Part shown: positions 1-10,485 of the stretch, one piece after another
How positions within the stretch are numbered: the first letter of the stretch is position 1
Layout of the letters: the number at the start of each line of letters is the position of its first letter
From: Sitta carolinensis
Taxonomy: Eukaryota > Chordata > Aves > Passeriformes > Sittidae
Direction: 5' to 3'
DNA length: 64,000 bases
NCBI GenBank assembly: GCA_032173965.1
Contig: CM063292.1
Span: 5,284,001-5,348,000 of the forward strand
Position numbers and translations under genes: made by a program
The notes under the pieces: generated by a model
Database searches by the model: none
The model's input: the letters and a program-made list of their open reading frames with translations, nothing else
Told to the model about the DNA's origin: nothing

Positions 1-3000
1 GGACTGGACACTCTCTCCCATAGAAATAGATTATCCCAACCAATCCCATATCCCTGTTTCAGGGCAGCACTCCCTCAGCATTTAACAAGTAGAACAGACT
101 ATCACAGACATAGTTCCAACCTGTTCAGATGTTATTCTGCTTCTGCCTACAGGTTATTTTATGTTCATCTGGAAACCTGAGCATTTTGAACTCCTGAACC
201 ACCATCTGCTCAATCTATAGAGTCTGTTTATCAAAGGGTTTAAGTGCACTGTAAGGTCCAAACCATTTTATGGAACCTTGCCAGCTGAGATGAAATATTA
301 GTTGCTGTATATTTTGAAAAACTGTCACTTTGTAGGCTAAAAGACCTTGGAGATCCCAGCTGGTAATCAAAGAGCAGTGTCACATTTTTTATGGTTAGGG
401 GCTCCATTGGTCCCAGATTCTTTAGAAACTGAACTGATAAATTAGCCAATCAAATTTAGACCTGACTTAAATCCAAAATGCTATCACTGAAGACCTGTAT
501 CACCAACAATAACCACTGCAAAAAGTCAGACCTTGTGAAAGTAAGCACGTAAAGTATCTATGCAAGATGTTTAGCTTCATGTTCAATAAATCCCTCCTTA
601 GAAAACAAAAGCCAAACACAGGCGTGATCCTGCAAGCACTTCTGCCTGGGTGGAGATGTCCTAAGCTGTCACCATTAGGATCTGAAAGGGTTTAGTATTG
701 ATTCCTGTGGGTTAGATGAGAGAGCTCTTTATTCCTCTCAGTCCACAGGGAAGATCACTGTGGGTAAGCAAGGTTGAGAAGGCTTCACTCCTTGGTCCTG
801 TAATACAATTAGTGACAATTAAGTCTGATTCTGCCCCATACTGCTCAGTGCTCAGGCTAATCCAGTGAAGGCGTGCTCTGGGATGTTGTGTGCCACTGGA
901 GTGGATTGCTGAGCCTCTAGCCTGACGGGGTGTGAAGGGAGGAGCTCCTCTCTCAGGGCTGGTGCTGCTGGCAGCAGTGCCTCCAGCAGCTCTGGGCTCA
1001 CAGGAGCTGTGTGCAGGCTGGCTGGGGTGGGCCAGTGTGCACCTGGTTCTAGGGCAGAGCAAGGCAGAGGCAGTGCCTTTGGAAGGGGCTTTCTCCAGCA
1101 CCTTCCCAGTGTGACAGGCCACAGAGCCTGAAGGAGGCATCTCTTGGTGGTCTTGGGAGGTGAGGACTGGGGTAAGTGAGGAAACTGTAGCTGTCTCTCC
1201 TTGCCCTGGAAGCTGCTTCTCAGTGGACCTGTGAGCAAACCCCAAACCTGTGATATCTCCTGCTGTGCTTAGCCCTGCTGGCCAGACTGTGACCTGGCAC
1301 TTGGCAGGACCTCTGTGAGACCAAGCCCTGGGCTTTGGCAAGAGGGGGAAGGGGAAAGTGGGATTACTCCTGAGACAGCCCCGAGCACACAGCTGTCCTA
1401 GCTGAGACACTTGCCAGCCTTCTAAAATAAACCCGCACAAGCCACTCTTTTCTGATCAAAGAATGAAATGGCTAATCTGGATAAAGCCTGTGTTGGTGAC
1501 AGACTTCATTGCTAGGGCCAGCTCCTGCATTTCCTTCATTTAGTGATGGCTTTTTTAGAGATTTTGATTTAATTCTTTGGGTCTTAAACATAAGTAGAAA
1601 ATTCTTATAACTAATCATGCATTTTTTGTTTTAATTATGGAATTTGGCAGCTTCAAAATAGAATACCCTCTCTGTGGTGTTTCCTGTAAAATGTTCTATT
1701 AAAATGTATTTTTCTACCCTTTTCCTCTAGCTGAGTTTAGCACAGGATAGCTAAAGAGACCACAATAGAGCAGTTTGCTCATGACTTTTCAAGGAGAAAT
1801 TGTTTTGAGTGACTGTATAACCTCCAGAGCCCCGGAACACATCTGATTTCCCCTCACCTCTGCTGTGACTTGTCCCATGACATGGGACTATCGATAATAT
1901 ATGTATCTTCTTACTGTACTGCTCAGTACATTCTCCTGGAGGTAGATCTGGTTAGAAAGCACTTGAAGTTTCCTTACACATCTCCACTTCCCAAGGGATC
2001 AATGTCTTGATGGATCACATTCAAACACATTCAACATCTCACGGAGGGTGTGTGAAAGGACAACAGAATCGCTTTCACTCTATCCATATCCATTTCCTAC
2101 TGCACTCCCTGTTTTACAACTATTGGCATGCCTGGAGGGAACAGCGTTTCTCAAGGTCACAGGAGGTGGAAAATAGCCACTGTTGAGGTACAGTAACTTT
2201 TGAATCAGTGTGGCAAAGGCATGACCTTTATCTAACTCCAAGGAGAAATTGGGATTTGGAATTTGCTGGTGGTGGCAGCATGTCTGTCTGTACAGTGGGG
2301 TCGAGGTGATTTTTTTAGCCTTTACAAACAACATTAAGTGCTTATTTTTTAAAAGAGTGATAGTAATCTTTGCATTTTCAGGGCATGAATAATTTCCTAA
2401 GCTTCTCAACTTTGCTTTAGAGGAGAGAAGGACAATGAGATCCCAGCGTGGTCTGTACATGTGCCTTACAAAGTGCAGTGCAGTTTTAGGCACTGCACAC
2501 TTGCTCTTTCTACTATGTAGAGTTGTTTTATCACTATTAAAAAGGAGATTCTGACAGACCATAGCCTGGGAGTGTCCAGCAGTAAGCAGTCACTTATAAG
2601 AGTTTTTTACTGATGCTCGTGTGGGGTTAAATCTCAATTTTTCACATCCAAGATAAGAGCCCTGGCTCTTTGGTTTCAGAGTAAGAAGCACATTGTTTTC
2701 TTGTAGCCTTGAGATGAAATGTCAAGTGCCTGTGAACCTATCCTCTCCCAAGTCAAAATGATGTATTTTGGATCTGCCAAAAAGAATATTTGTCAGTGTC
2801 AATGCAACTCAATCCAGCCATGTGTGTTTGAGAGTGAATACAGACCAGGCAAGTGCATGGAGCATCCTGCAAGGAATCCAATTACTATTGGAACTTTCTA
2901 CCACAGATTTTTCTGATTTTTTTTTTTAATAGAAAACATGATATATGGAATTTTCTGAGAGGAAATTTCATTATCGTCAAAAAAGTATTCATGTTCCATT

Positions 3001-3112
3001 GGGGAAAGCAAATGAAATATCTTGTTTCTACTTGGACTTTTTGAGTTTGTGGTTTTAGAACCAAATGAAGTTTAGGGTCCCTTTGACATGTAATCTTCTT
3101 CTACCCTGACTG
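1..3112. other. No gene seen; GC-richer patch with a long chance open frame
   Basis: I see no repeat family, RNA gene or exon with recognisable protein in this stretch. The part around 920-1330 is GC-richer than its surroundings. Because of that, a minus-strand frame stays open for 242 codons (712-1440), with shorter open frames on both strands. Its translation is rich in Ser, Pro, Ala and Thr, contains no domain I recognise, and overlaps another open minus frame (852-1238). That pattern is typical of chance openings. About 1550-1720 is AT-rich with no clear feature. The rest is ordinary non-coding sequence. Confidence 0.6.
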
Positions 3113-3142
3113 CCAGGATGTCTTATGGGAGTTGTAGTTTTC
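3113..3142 (-). promoter_or_regulatory. ZNF143/Staf (SBS)-like motif
   Basis: On the minus strand this site reads ACTACAACTCCCA followed by TAAGACATCC. The known ZNF143/Staf binding site has the form ACTACAnnTCCCAnnATGC, so the 5' core matches fully and the 3' part only partly. In vertebrates this motif occurs in promoters and at chromatin-loop anchors, and is also scattered by some transposons. No gene start, CpG island or recognisable transposon surrounds it here, so function is inferred only from the motif. Confidence 0.4.
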
Positions 3143-3825
3143 TAGTACCAGAGCTCCAAACTTCATCATCATCATCAAGCCAAACTTAATCTTCCAAAAT
3201 CTGTAGCTGAACTAGTGCTCATAGCCCAGGAACCTGCTGACTGTCAGCTGAGTAAGGGGGATCTTTGACTCAAATCTAGAGTCCTTATGCCAGAAGAGCT
3301 GTATTAAACAGGGAACAGCTGATTTTGGTCTGCAAAGACCTGCAGATTTCATAGCCTTGTAAAAGCAGGAACCAGATGTATATTTTAATGAAATTTAATG
3401 AATTCACTATTGGGCTGCCAGGAAGAGAGGGAAGCTGAGATGATAGGAACTGAAGTGAGGCATTTACTCATTTCTTTGCAGAATTTATTGGGTCAAAACC
3501 AAGACATATTTAAGCTGAGCTTTTGAAAGGGATGTAGGTTCTCAGTGCCCACTGGCTGTCAGGAGCTGCCAGGCATGCACCCTTTTGATTTTTATGGAAA
3601 ATCTAAATGGGCTCAGTGGATTTTTTTTTTCTTCTGCTCTGTTTTTTGTCCTTGAAGTGCTGTGAAACGTGTGTGGTGCTTGTATGTGATGGGTGAACCC
3701 TTCTTCCCTGAGAAAAGTGGTTTAGATATTGTTAGCATTGTGCATAACATTCTTAAAGTGCCACTCCTCGAGCATCTCAGGTATTCCTTAGCTTAAAAAA
3801 CTTGTCAGAGAGGGAAAAAAAAAAT
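3143..3825. other. No gene or repeat recognised
   Basis: This is plain sequence with a short (ATC) run near 3162-3176 and a T-rich tract near 3620. I see no coding potential, RNA gene or transposon similarity. Confidence 0.5.
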
Positions 3826-3930
3826 GAGGCTTATTCCCTCATTTTGCAAACTGGGAAACCACGAGGCAGAAGAAGCTCTGTGTAATCACACAACTGGATT
3901 AGAAAGATATTCTGGATTTCCCGTGTGTTT
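3826..3930 (-). mobile_element. MIR-type SINE remnant, antisense
   Basis: The segment follows the antisense layout of the ancient tRNA-derived SINE MIR: a 'cattttgcaaactgggaaac' block (family form: cattttacagatgaggaaac), then 'gaggcagaagaag', then 'aatcacacaac' (family form: ggtcacacagc), then 'tctggatttccc' where the reversed B box lies. MIR elements are old in amniotes and survive in birds as short diverged copies. The copy is heavily mutated and its ends are approximate. An open plus-strand frame over it (3824-4072) is not a gene. Confidence 0.55.
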
Positions 3931-6849
3931 ATTTTTCCTGTGTTCTGTTAGCATTGGCTCAAGTGCACCTTGCAGCAGTGATGGCATTCCCATTAGCACA
4001 TGGCTTGGATGGTGGGAGCTTCCACACAGATTAATAAAGAAGCAGAGTTTCTGTGCAGGCTTTATAGCCTGAAAAGATCTTTCAGGCTATATTCTCCTCC
4101 CTTGTGAGGAGAGCTGCCTAAAATCTTCTTGCATTTTCTTGTGTGGAAGAGACATTTCAGCACATTTGACTTTGCCCAGCTTAGATGTTTGTTTCAGCTT
4201 GCAAGTGATATTTTGTAAATATTTGTCAATTTGCTAATGTTTATGCCTCTTGCAGCCTTAAACAAAGCTTGTTACTGTTAGTGAACATATCTGCCTTTTG
4301 GCGTCTTTTCATTTCATTCTTAGGATTCCATATGTTTTTAACACACTAAAAATAAATTCTTATTGCTGTTAATTCTGCTGCACTTAAACCCTTTTACCTC
4401 TTTTATCACTTTTCTACAGTCTCATTTTTATCTGTGGCCTTCAATTCTTTTCCTCTTTCCACTCATTTGTTATCTGTTTTATTTATGCATACTTAGAATT
4501 CATAAATAGCTGTGTTTCCTTCTTCCTCCATTTTACCCACTGGCTCCTTTTTACTAATTGTGTCCTTCTGAGCTAATTAGCAATGCTCTTAGTATCAATC
4601 ACATCTTTCTGTTTACATTCTTTGTACTACTGTGAGTGGTAAGGTTGGTTTAGCCCATAACTTCACAAAAGCAGCCAGATCTTGTGCAAGTGAAGGTCCA
4701 GGGCAGAAAGAAATCTAAAAATGTCCTTTACATTTGACTCGACTCCTACTCTGTCCAAATGCCCTGACAAATTTCCACTTGTCCTTAGGATGACTGAGGT
4801 AGATATAAATAAACCACAACATGTGACCTAGCAAGGAGTGTGAGGGGTTGAAATCCCATCCCAAATAATCAATCCCACTGCAATTTCCTAAGTAAGATTG
4901 GAGAAGGGATAAGAGTCAGCTGTACTGAGCAGCAGCGATTAGCCTCATTTACCCTGAATTGCCTAGGAATGGCGAGGTTTTGTGATTGTATAAGTCACCA
5001 GCTGAGCAAAAGTGTTGAGGAAAAGGATGGAGCGAGGGTCTGGGTTTGTTTCTAGGTGATAGAAAGCAGTTGGCCATGAACTGTGCAGCTCTGGAATTCC
5101 TGTGCAAATTGCTATTACTTCATGGCCAGCTCAGTGCAGAGATTTTGTGAATTGCTTGGGACTTTAGTATTTTTGTTCAATTTCTGCCATATTCTTGCAA
5201 TTGCCATTGGGGTGTTTTTTTAAATTCTCAAATAGAGACCTATGTGTTTCTACCTTGAGTTTTGCAAGCAGCATTAAAAGCACTCTTAGGTTAAACTGAG
5301 ACCAAGAGAAGCAGGATAACCCCAGCCTGGTCTCTAGGATGCTGCTGGCTCACCTTGTGGAAAACTAAGGTCTGCTTTGGCTCGAAAAACAGGCTCACAT
5401 TGAGGGGCCCTGGCAGTGGAGGAGCAGGTGTGTGCTTGCTGCAAATGAGTTCCCCTGGCAGCAGTGCAGGGATGTGTGCCTACTGCTGATCAGTGCTGTG
5501 CCTGGCTCCAGCTCATTCCATCAGGATTTGCTTTTCTGAGCACTTAAAATCAATATAAATTAAAAAAAAGAAACCCAACAGCCCATAAACAACATTAGCT
5601 ATGGAGCTGTTAAAATGCAAGCAGTCAAACTATATTTAATCCACTCTCTCACATTAATGCTGGGCAAGGGCACATTTTTAAAATGCTGCTATTGGATTAA
5701 TAGCAGATGTTGCTCAAAGGAAATAATCGATGATTCTCATGGAGAGTTGTTTTGGAGGAGGCTTCTTGGGGCCATCTGAAGTAGTCAATGGTGTGTGCAG
5801 CAGCTGCCCCGTGCACAGTGACTCGGGGCTGTGTCAGGGCCAGCCTGGCTCCTGTGACCAAGAGCCCTCCTTTGGTGGGACCCAGACAGGTCCCCTTGCA
5901 AGCTGTCAAAAATGGACTGAATTTCTTTATTGCTCTGAGATCCATTTCTTCCCAGCTCAGCCCTTGTCTGGCTCCAAAATAGTATCTTCGTAGTTCTCTG
6001 AAGCTCACCAGGGATTTCCCTGCTTTTGATAAAATAACAGTGTTTAATATTGAATTATATATCAGCTTCTCTGGGAAGTGTATGCTCTTGGACGGTTCAT
6101 TTCAGTAGACTCCTTCCATCCAGTGTTACATCTTCCTGCTTTGTGTGTGCCAGACTTCTCTGGTCTGATATAATTGGCTAGCTTTAATTATTTTATGAGT
6201 TCTGGCATAATCTAGTACAGTGCTGAAGTATCTCCTTCCTATTTAATTTCTGTGGAGGCACGAAACAGTTCCTGCTGCAGTAACGAGGCTCAGCCTGGTC
6301 ACGCGAGTTCCAGGGAGCTGAGAGCACAAATGTATCTATACCCCTGTTGCAGCATCCAAAAAGTGAGCAAAACCATGTTCCTCCTGTGTGACACAAAAGA
6401 AATGCCACATTTTGGTGCAGACACAGAGTGGAAGGTTTGCCCTTCCACTGGGAAGGGCTGGAGAGGCTGAGGAACAAAGGGGAAGGAAGGATGTGGCTGT
6501 ACTCCACACACCTCTGTGGAGAGCTTCCATCAGCTGTAAACGTTGGTGCAGGGTACTCACAGCTTTGCTACCGTGTCCTACTTCAACCCCAGCATCTCCA
6601 AAGTACCTGAAACCAGCAGCACCTTGGCTGATTGGGACCTTTCTGCACAGGAGAACTCTTTGGAGGAACGAAGATGCTGAGAACAGCTCACATTAGTACA
6701 GCAGGTTTGAGGCTTTCTTTTGGTTGAAGCAGAATCCAGGCTGTCTTTATCTTCAAGATGACTCAAGGAGACATCCTCCTTTCTGCCTGAAGTAGATTCA
6801 TATTTAGATCTCTCTTCTTTCTCTAATACTCTGTGTGGGTGGTTTGTAA
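3931..6849. other. No gene seen; pyrimidine-rich and GC-richer patches
   Basis: About 4260-4640 is T/C-rich on the plus strand with many short TTTT and CTTT runs. About 5320-5530 and 5780-5900 are GC-richer, and short overlapping open frames occur there on both strands (for example 5697-6008 minus and 5730-5993 plus) with no recognisable domain. The same is true of 6190-6700. I find no transposon or RNA gene. Confidence 0.5.
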
Positions 6850-6881
6850 ACACACACACATATATATATATATACACACAC
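6850..6881. repeat. Compound (AC)n-(AT)n-(AC)n microsatellite
   Basis: A short AC run passes into an AT run and back to AC within 32 bases. Such compound dinucleotide tracts are common in vertebrate non-coding DNA and are often length-variable. The AT centre is self-complementary. Confidence 0.9.
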
Positions 6882-7626
6882 TCCTATATACCATAACCTC
6901 CCACCCTCTTCCTATTGTGAGGTTTTTTTAAAAAACATTTGTGATTATACAGCATCTTGTAAGGAATTAAGAAGTTCATAATTATTTATAAAGTTAATAC
7001 TTATAATGAAATGGTTGCACTTTGATGTCTGTATATGTTTTCTAAGCTAGGATGACCTATATTGTAGAGGTATTATGTGTAGTAGGTGATGCAGGGATTG
7101 GCTTGGGAATTACCCATGTTTAATGAACACTAAAATTAGAATTTGACTGAAATCCACATAAATGGCTCGACAGCAAGTTTGACTGCCCCTGGGGAGCTGT
7201 GGGCAGCTCAAATTTACCCACAGGCATTTTTGAAAATGTTTTTTTTGAATCAGCATAGTGTGCTTTTTGGAGCAGAGAGTGCAGCTTGCACTTTAAACTC
7301 CTTTCTCTTCACCTTGTCCCCCATTTTGGTGTTGAAAAGCCCTCCATGGAGAATAGAGCATGAAGTATGTTGCAGGTATAATATATGCTACACTGAGGGT
7401 TTTTTTTGCAGTACTTGCCATGGGAAATCTTCTGCTTTCTCTACATGGTGGTCTTGTTGCTTTTACTCTCTCTATTTTGAATTTCCAAATATTTGGTCTC
7501 TTCTGCGGGTATGTGTACTTTGGATAGTGCAAAACCTGGTCAAGCTGTTCTCCATCTTGCTGCCCACCCCACTGCAGCACTAAAAGCCTGGAGCCATAGA
7601 GAATCCCAGCTTTCTGGAGGTTTGGG
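6882..7626. other. No gene or repeat recognised
   Basis: AT-rich sequence around 6920-7080 is followed by average sequence. A plus-strand open frame at 7143-7583 (146 codons) is overlapped on the minus strand by 7293-7580 and shows no domain, so I treat both as chance. Confidence 0.5.
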
Positions 7627-7648
7627 TTTTTTTTTTTTTTTTTTTTTT
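7627..7648 (+). repeat. Poly(T) run of 22
   Basis: A homopolymer of about 22 T. It could be the poly(A) tail of a retroposed sequence on the minus strand, but I recognise no retroposed body next to it. Its length is uncertain in any assembly. Confidence 0.85.
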
Positions 7649-8639
7649 CATGTTATTCTCTCACTCTGAGGAAAGATGAAGCTGTGCCTTTCTTTTACCA
7701 TAAAAAAGGGCTTTAATTATCCTTCAGGAGACCTGCTTTTATAATGACTATTAATTCCTGGTCACTAGAGTTAAAAATCTTTCTGAAAGAATAATATACA
7801 GCGCTCCCACTTTGCACTGGCCTGGGGAAAAAGACCAGTCTTAATTTCCTTGCGTCACCCCAAAAGTGGAATCAAGAAACACTGTTCTTTCTGTCCAGGA
7901 TGCAGATGCAGGCTGTGTTTTGCTCCTTTTGTCTGTCCCAGCAGCTGACTGGTGACACTGAGCTGTGCCATGGCCACGACTTTGGGTGTCTGGGGATACG
8001 TGACAGCACAGCAGCATTTGCCTGCAGAGCCAGGCAGGAATGGTTTGAGCTCATGGCCTGTTTAATTCACAGCCCAGTTGTGCAAGTGGAAAAATATTGC
8101 AATTATAATTGTTACCCACAGTCAGTGTGAGAATTCTGCCTAAGATTCAAGGAGAAATTTGCTAATTTAGGAAGCCAGCATTTTTCCAGAAAATCTTCGA
8201 GCAAATGAATATCCCAAGTCTCAGGGGAATACATCATGTTATTGGAGGGTTCATCTGTAGGACTTTGGTTTGTTTTAAGAGGCATGGATCTCCTTTTAGG
8301 ATGTATCTGTAAGGAAGCTCTAGGTAAAATGGAAAAGTGTAACACTGGTTTTAAGCTGTTTAATTGGAGTTTGTGAGATGACATGACTCTAAAGAATTAT
8401 GTGCCCCAGTGCCTTCTTTGTTGGTGTACTGTGGATTCAGTATTTTTCAGTTTTATATTCCTAAGCCTGAACTGTAGCCTGGTCTTTTAAAACTTGTCTA
8501 CAATGTTGCTTCTCTCCTCCTTCCTCTCCTTTCCCCCCCCCGGAATTTTGTCTTGCCTGATAGCAGGAGGATGTTGGCTGGAACAGACAAGCCTTTTTAT
8601 TTCTTTTGACTGTTTCTGCAAAGCCTGGTGAGGAATTTG
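7649..8639. other. No gene recognised
   Basis: Ordinary sequence with a run of nine C at 8533-8541. Short open frames on both strands (7872-8384) carry no recognisable protein. Confidence 0.5.
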
Positions 8640-8860
8640 CATAATCAATGAGGTAACCCTGTCACCCCAAACATGGAGTCTTTAAAGAGAATAGTTTTAT
8701 GCAAATTAGATATTGATGGTGTAATGATTAATTGGCCCCAAGCCTTTATTAATATGCAATTGTTGTAGTGTAACATGCATTTGTAATTATTTTGGTTTGG
8801 TTGTTCAAATAAGTGGTGGGCACTTAATTGCTTGCAGCAATTGAAGAGACAGGATATCAG
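8640..8860. promoter_or_regulatory. Candidate conserved non-coding element (octamer and homeodomain motifs)
   Basis: A repeat-free, AT-rich block with a dense set of developmental transcription-factor cores. It has an ATGCAAAT octamer at 8699-8706, a TAATGATTAATTGG stretch at 8722-8735, TTAATATGCAAT near 8750-8761, TGTAATTATTTTGG near 8781 and an attgc/gcaat inverted repeat near 8828-8842. Vertebrate developmental enhancers often look like this. The call rests on composition and motifs alone, since I cannot measure conservation. Confidence 0.35.
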
Positions 8861-10420
8861 AGAGAAAAACAGAGCTGGTTAACTGTTTGCCTGATATAAT
8901 GTTAGATTTCCTTGGTGCTATGGGGTTACACAGTCAAATTCTCAGTGATAAAAGTTAACACAACTCTCTTGCAATAAATAGAACTATTCTAACATGTAGC
9001 AGCTGAGGATGAGATTTGAGATGTTCCCAAACTCCAGTTTCATTGTTGTATTTGGATCATACTGGGCTTGGGATGGTGAGCTGTGTTGTTGATTGCTGTT
9101 GGTTATTATTATTAAAAATAAACAACTTTGGTTCCAAGGGTTGTGATGAGCTAAAAGAATTCATTAGTGAGAAGCTGCTTGGACTGTTTCAAGCAAATAA
9201 ATAAGTATCTGAGCTACTTTACAGTCTCTAAGGTGCTTATCTGCTGTATGTGACTTTCCAGCTAGTTTGGTATCTATTTTCCATGCCCTTTGCCTTTAGA
9301 TCTGCATTTAGCAGACAGGGGAAAATGTCTGTATTTGGAGGTGAAAAATCCTGCATCTCCAGAACTGTACTTAAGCTGTCAGCTGCCAGGTGTTTGTAGT
9401 GTATGAATTTACTGTATTTTTGCATAGAGAGTACATTTAAGTAGTGAAGTTTCTCTCCTGGGACACCTGGAGGAGATAGCAAAGGGATCCACCTGGGAAT
9501 AGTGGACAGAAAGGTAGCAGCTGAGTATTATTAAGATCTTCTAAAACTGAACTCAATAATTATAGATACATAAATATTAACTTGGTATATAATTATAATT
9601 CTATAATTATTATACCTATGCAGCAATGAGCACATTCAATGAGGACAGAACCTACAAAACAGAATAGAGAAATGGGAGTGAGTGAAGTGTAACAGATCCT
9701 TCTTGGCAGACAGACAGCAAGATGTCATTTGTCTCATCAGCAGAAACCAGATTTACTTAGAAAAGATGCAAGTTTTGTCCTTTATTCCATCAAATGAGGC
9801 ACTGGAAGTGGGAGGACTGTGTATGTACCATGGGTAGGACTTAGCAATGATTTAGTTGGGGCTGAGAGTGCAATCATTTGGGTTCCTCAGGCTTGCTGTG
9901 GTCTCTTTCTCTAAAGCTCTGTCCAAATTCCAATGATATAAAGCTTATTCTTGGTTCCTCAAGCAGTACAAACCCCTTGTACCCCCAGGAGTACCCACAC
10001 ACTGTTTTTATCCCATATAACAGGACAAATTACAGTATGTGTGCATTGTCCTGAAGTTGGTGCTTGTGTGTAAAATAAAATCTCTTTTTAAAATAAGTTT
10101 TTTGCATGGTCAAAATTAAGATGTAATTTCCCCCAAATAATTGTTATAGAGTGGCTGATGTGATCTAGGTTGTTTTAAATTAATGGTGTTATCACAAGGA
10201 AAAGGAAATGTAGAGCTTTGCTTTCAATCGTTTATGAAATCTCTTACTTTTGTTTAAACCTTCTTATGATAGTGGGGATTAATTATACAGATCCACTCTA
10301 TTTTGGTTGGTGTCCTTTGACATAAGGGTCAAATATAGAATGTGTCCTCTCTTCTTTTCTGTAATATATGCTTTGCTTCCCAAGTAGGAAAATACCATTT
10401 AATCTCATTATGAATTCATG
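8861..10420. other. No gene seen; AT-rich tract
   Basis: About 9541-9615 is extremely AT-rich with repeated TATAATTATAATT-like sequence that can fold on itself. About 10060-10290 is also AT-rich. I see no transposon, RNA gene or credible exon. Confidence 0.5.
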
Positions 10421-10429
10421 GTTTTTTGT

Positions 10430-10468
<39 letters not shown>

Positions 10469-10485
10469 TTTTTTGGTTTTTTTTT
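10421..10485 (+). repeat. Poly(T) low-complexity tract including T37
   Basis: A 65-base tract is almost only T, with an uninterrupted run of about 37 T at 10431-10467 and a few G. It may be the tail of an old minus-strand retrocopy, but no body is visible. The exact length is unreliable because homopolymers of this size are often mis-sequenced. Confidence 0.85.

Noticed and set aside
712..1440. 242-codon minus-strand open frame
   Set aside because: It lies in a GC-richer patch, overlaps another open minus frame, and has biased Ser/Pro/Ala content with no domain or splice context. Chance is the simplest explanation.
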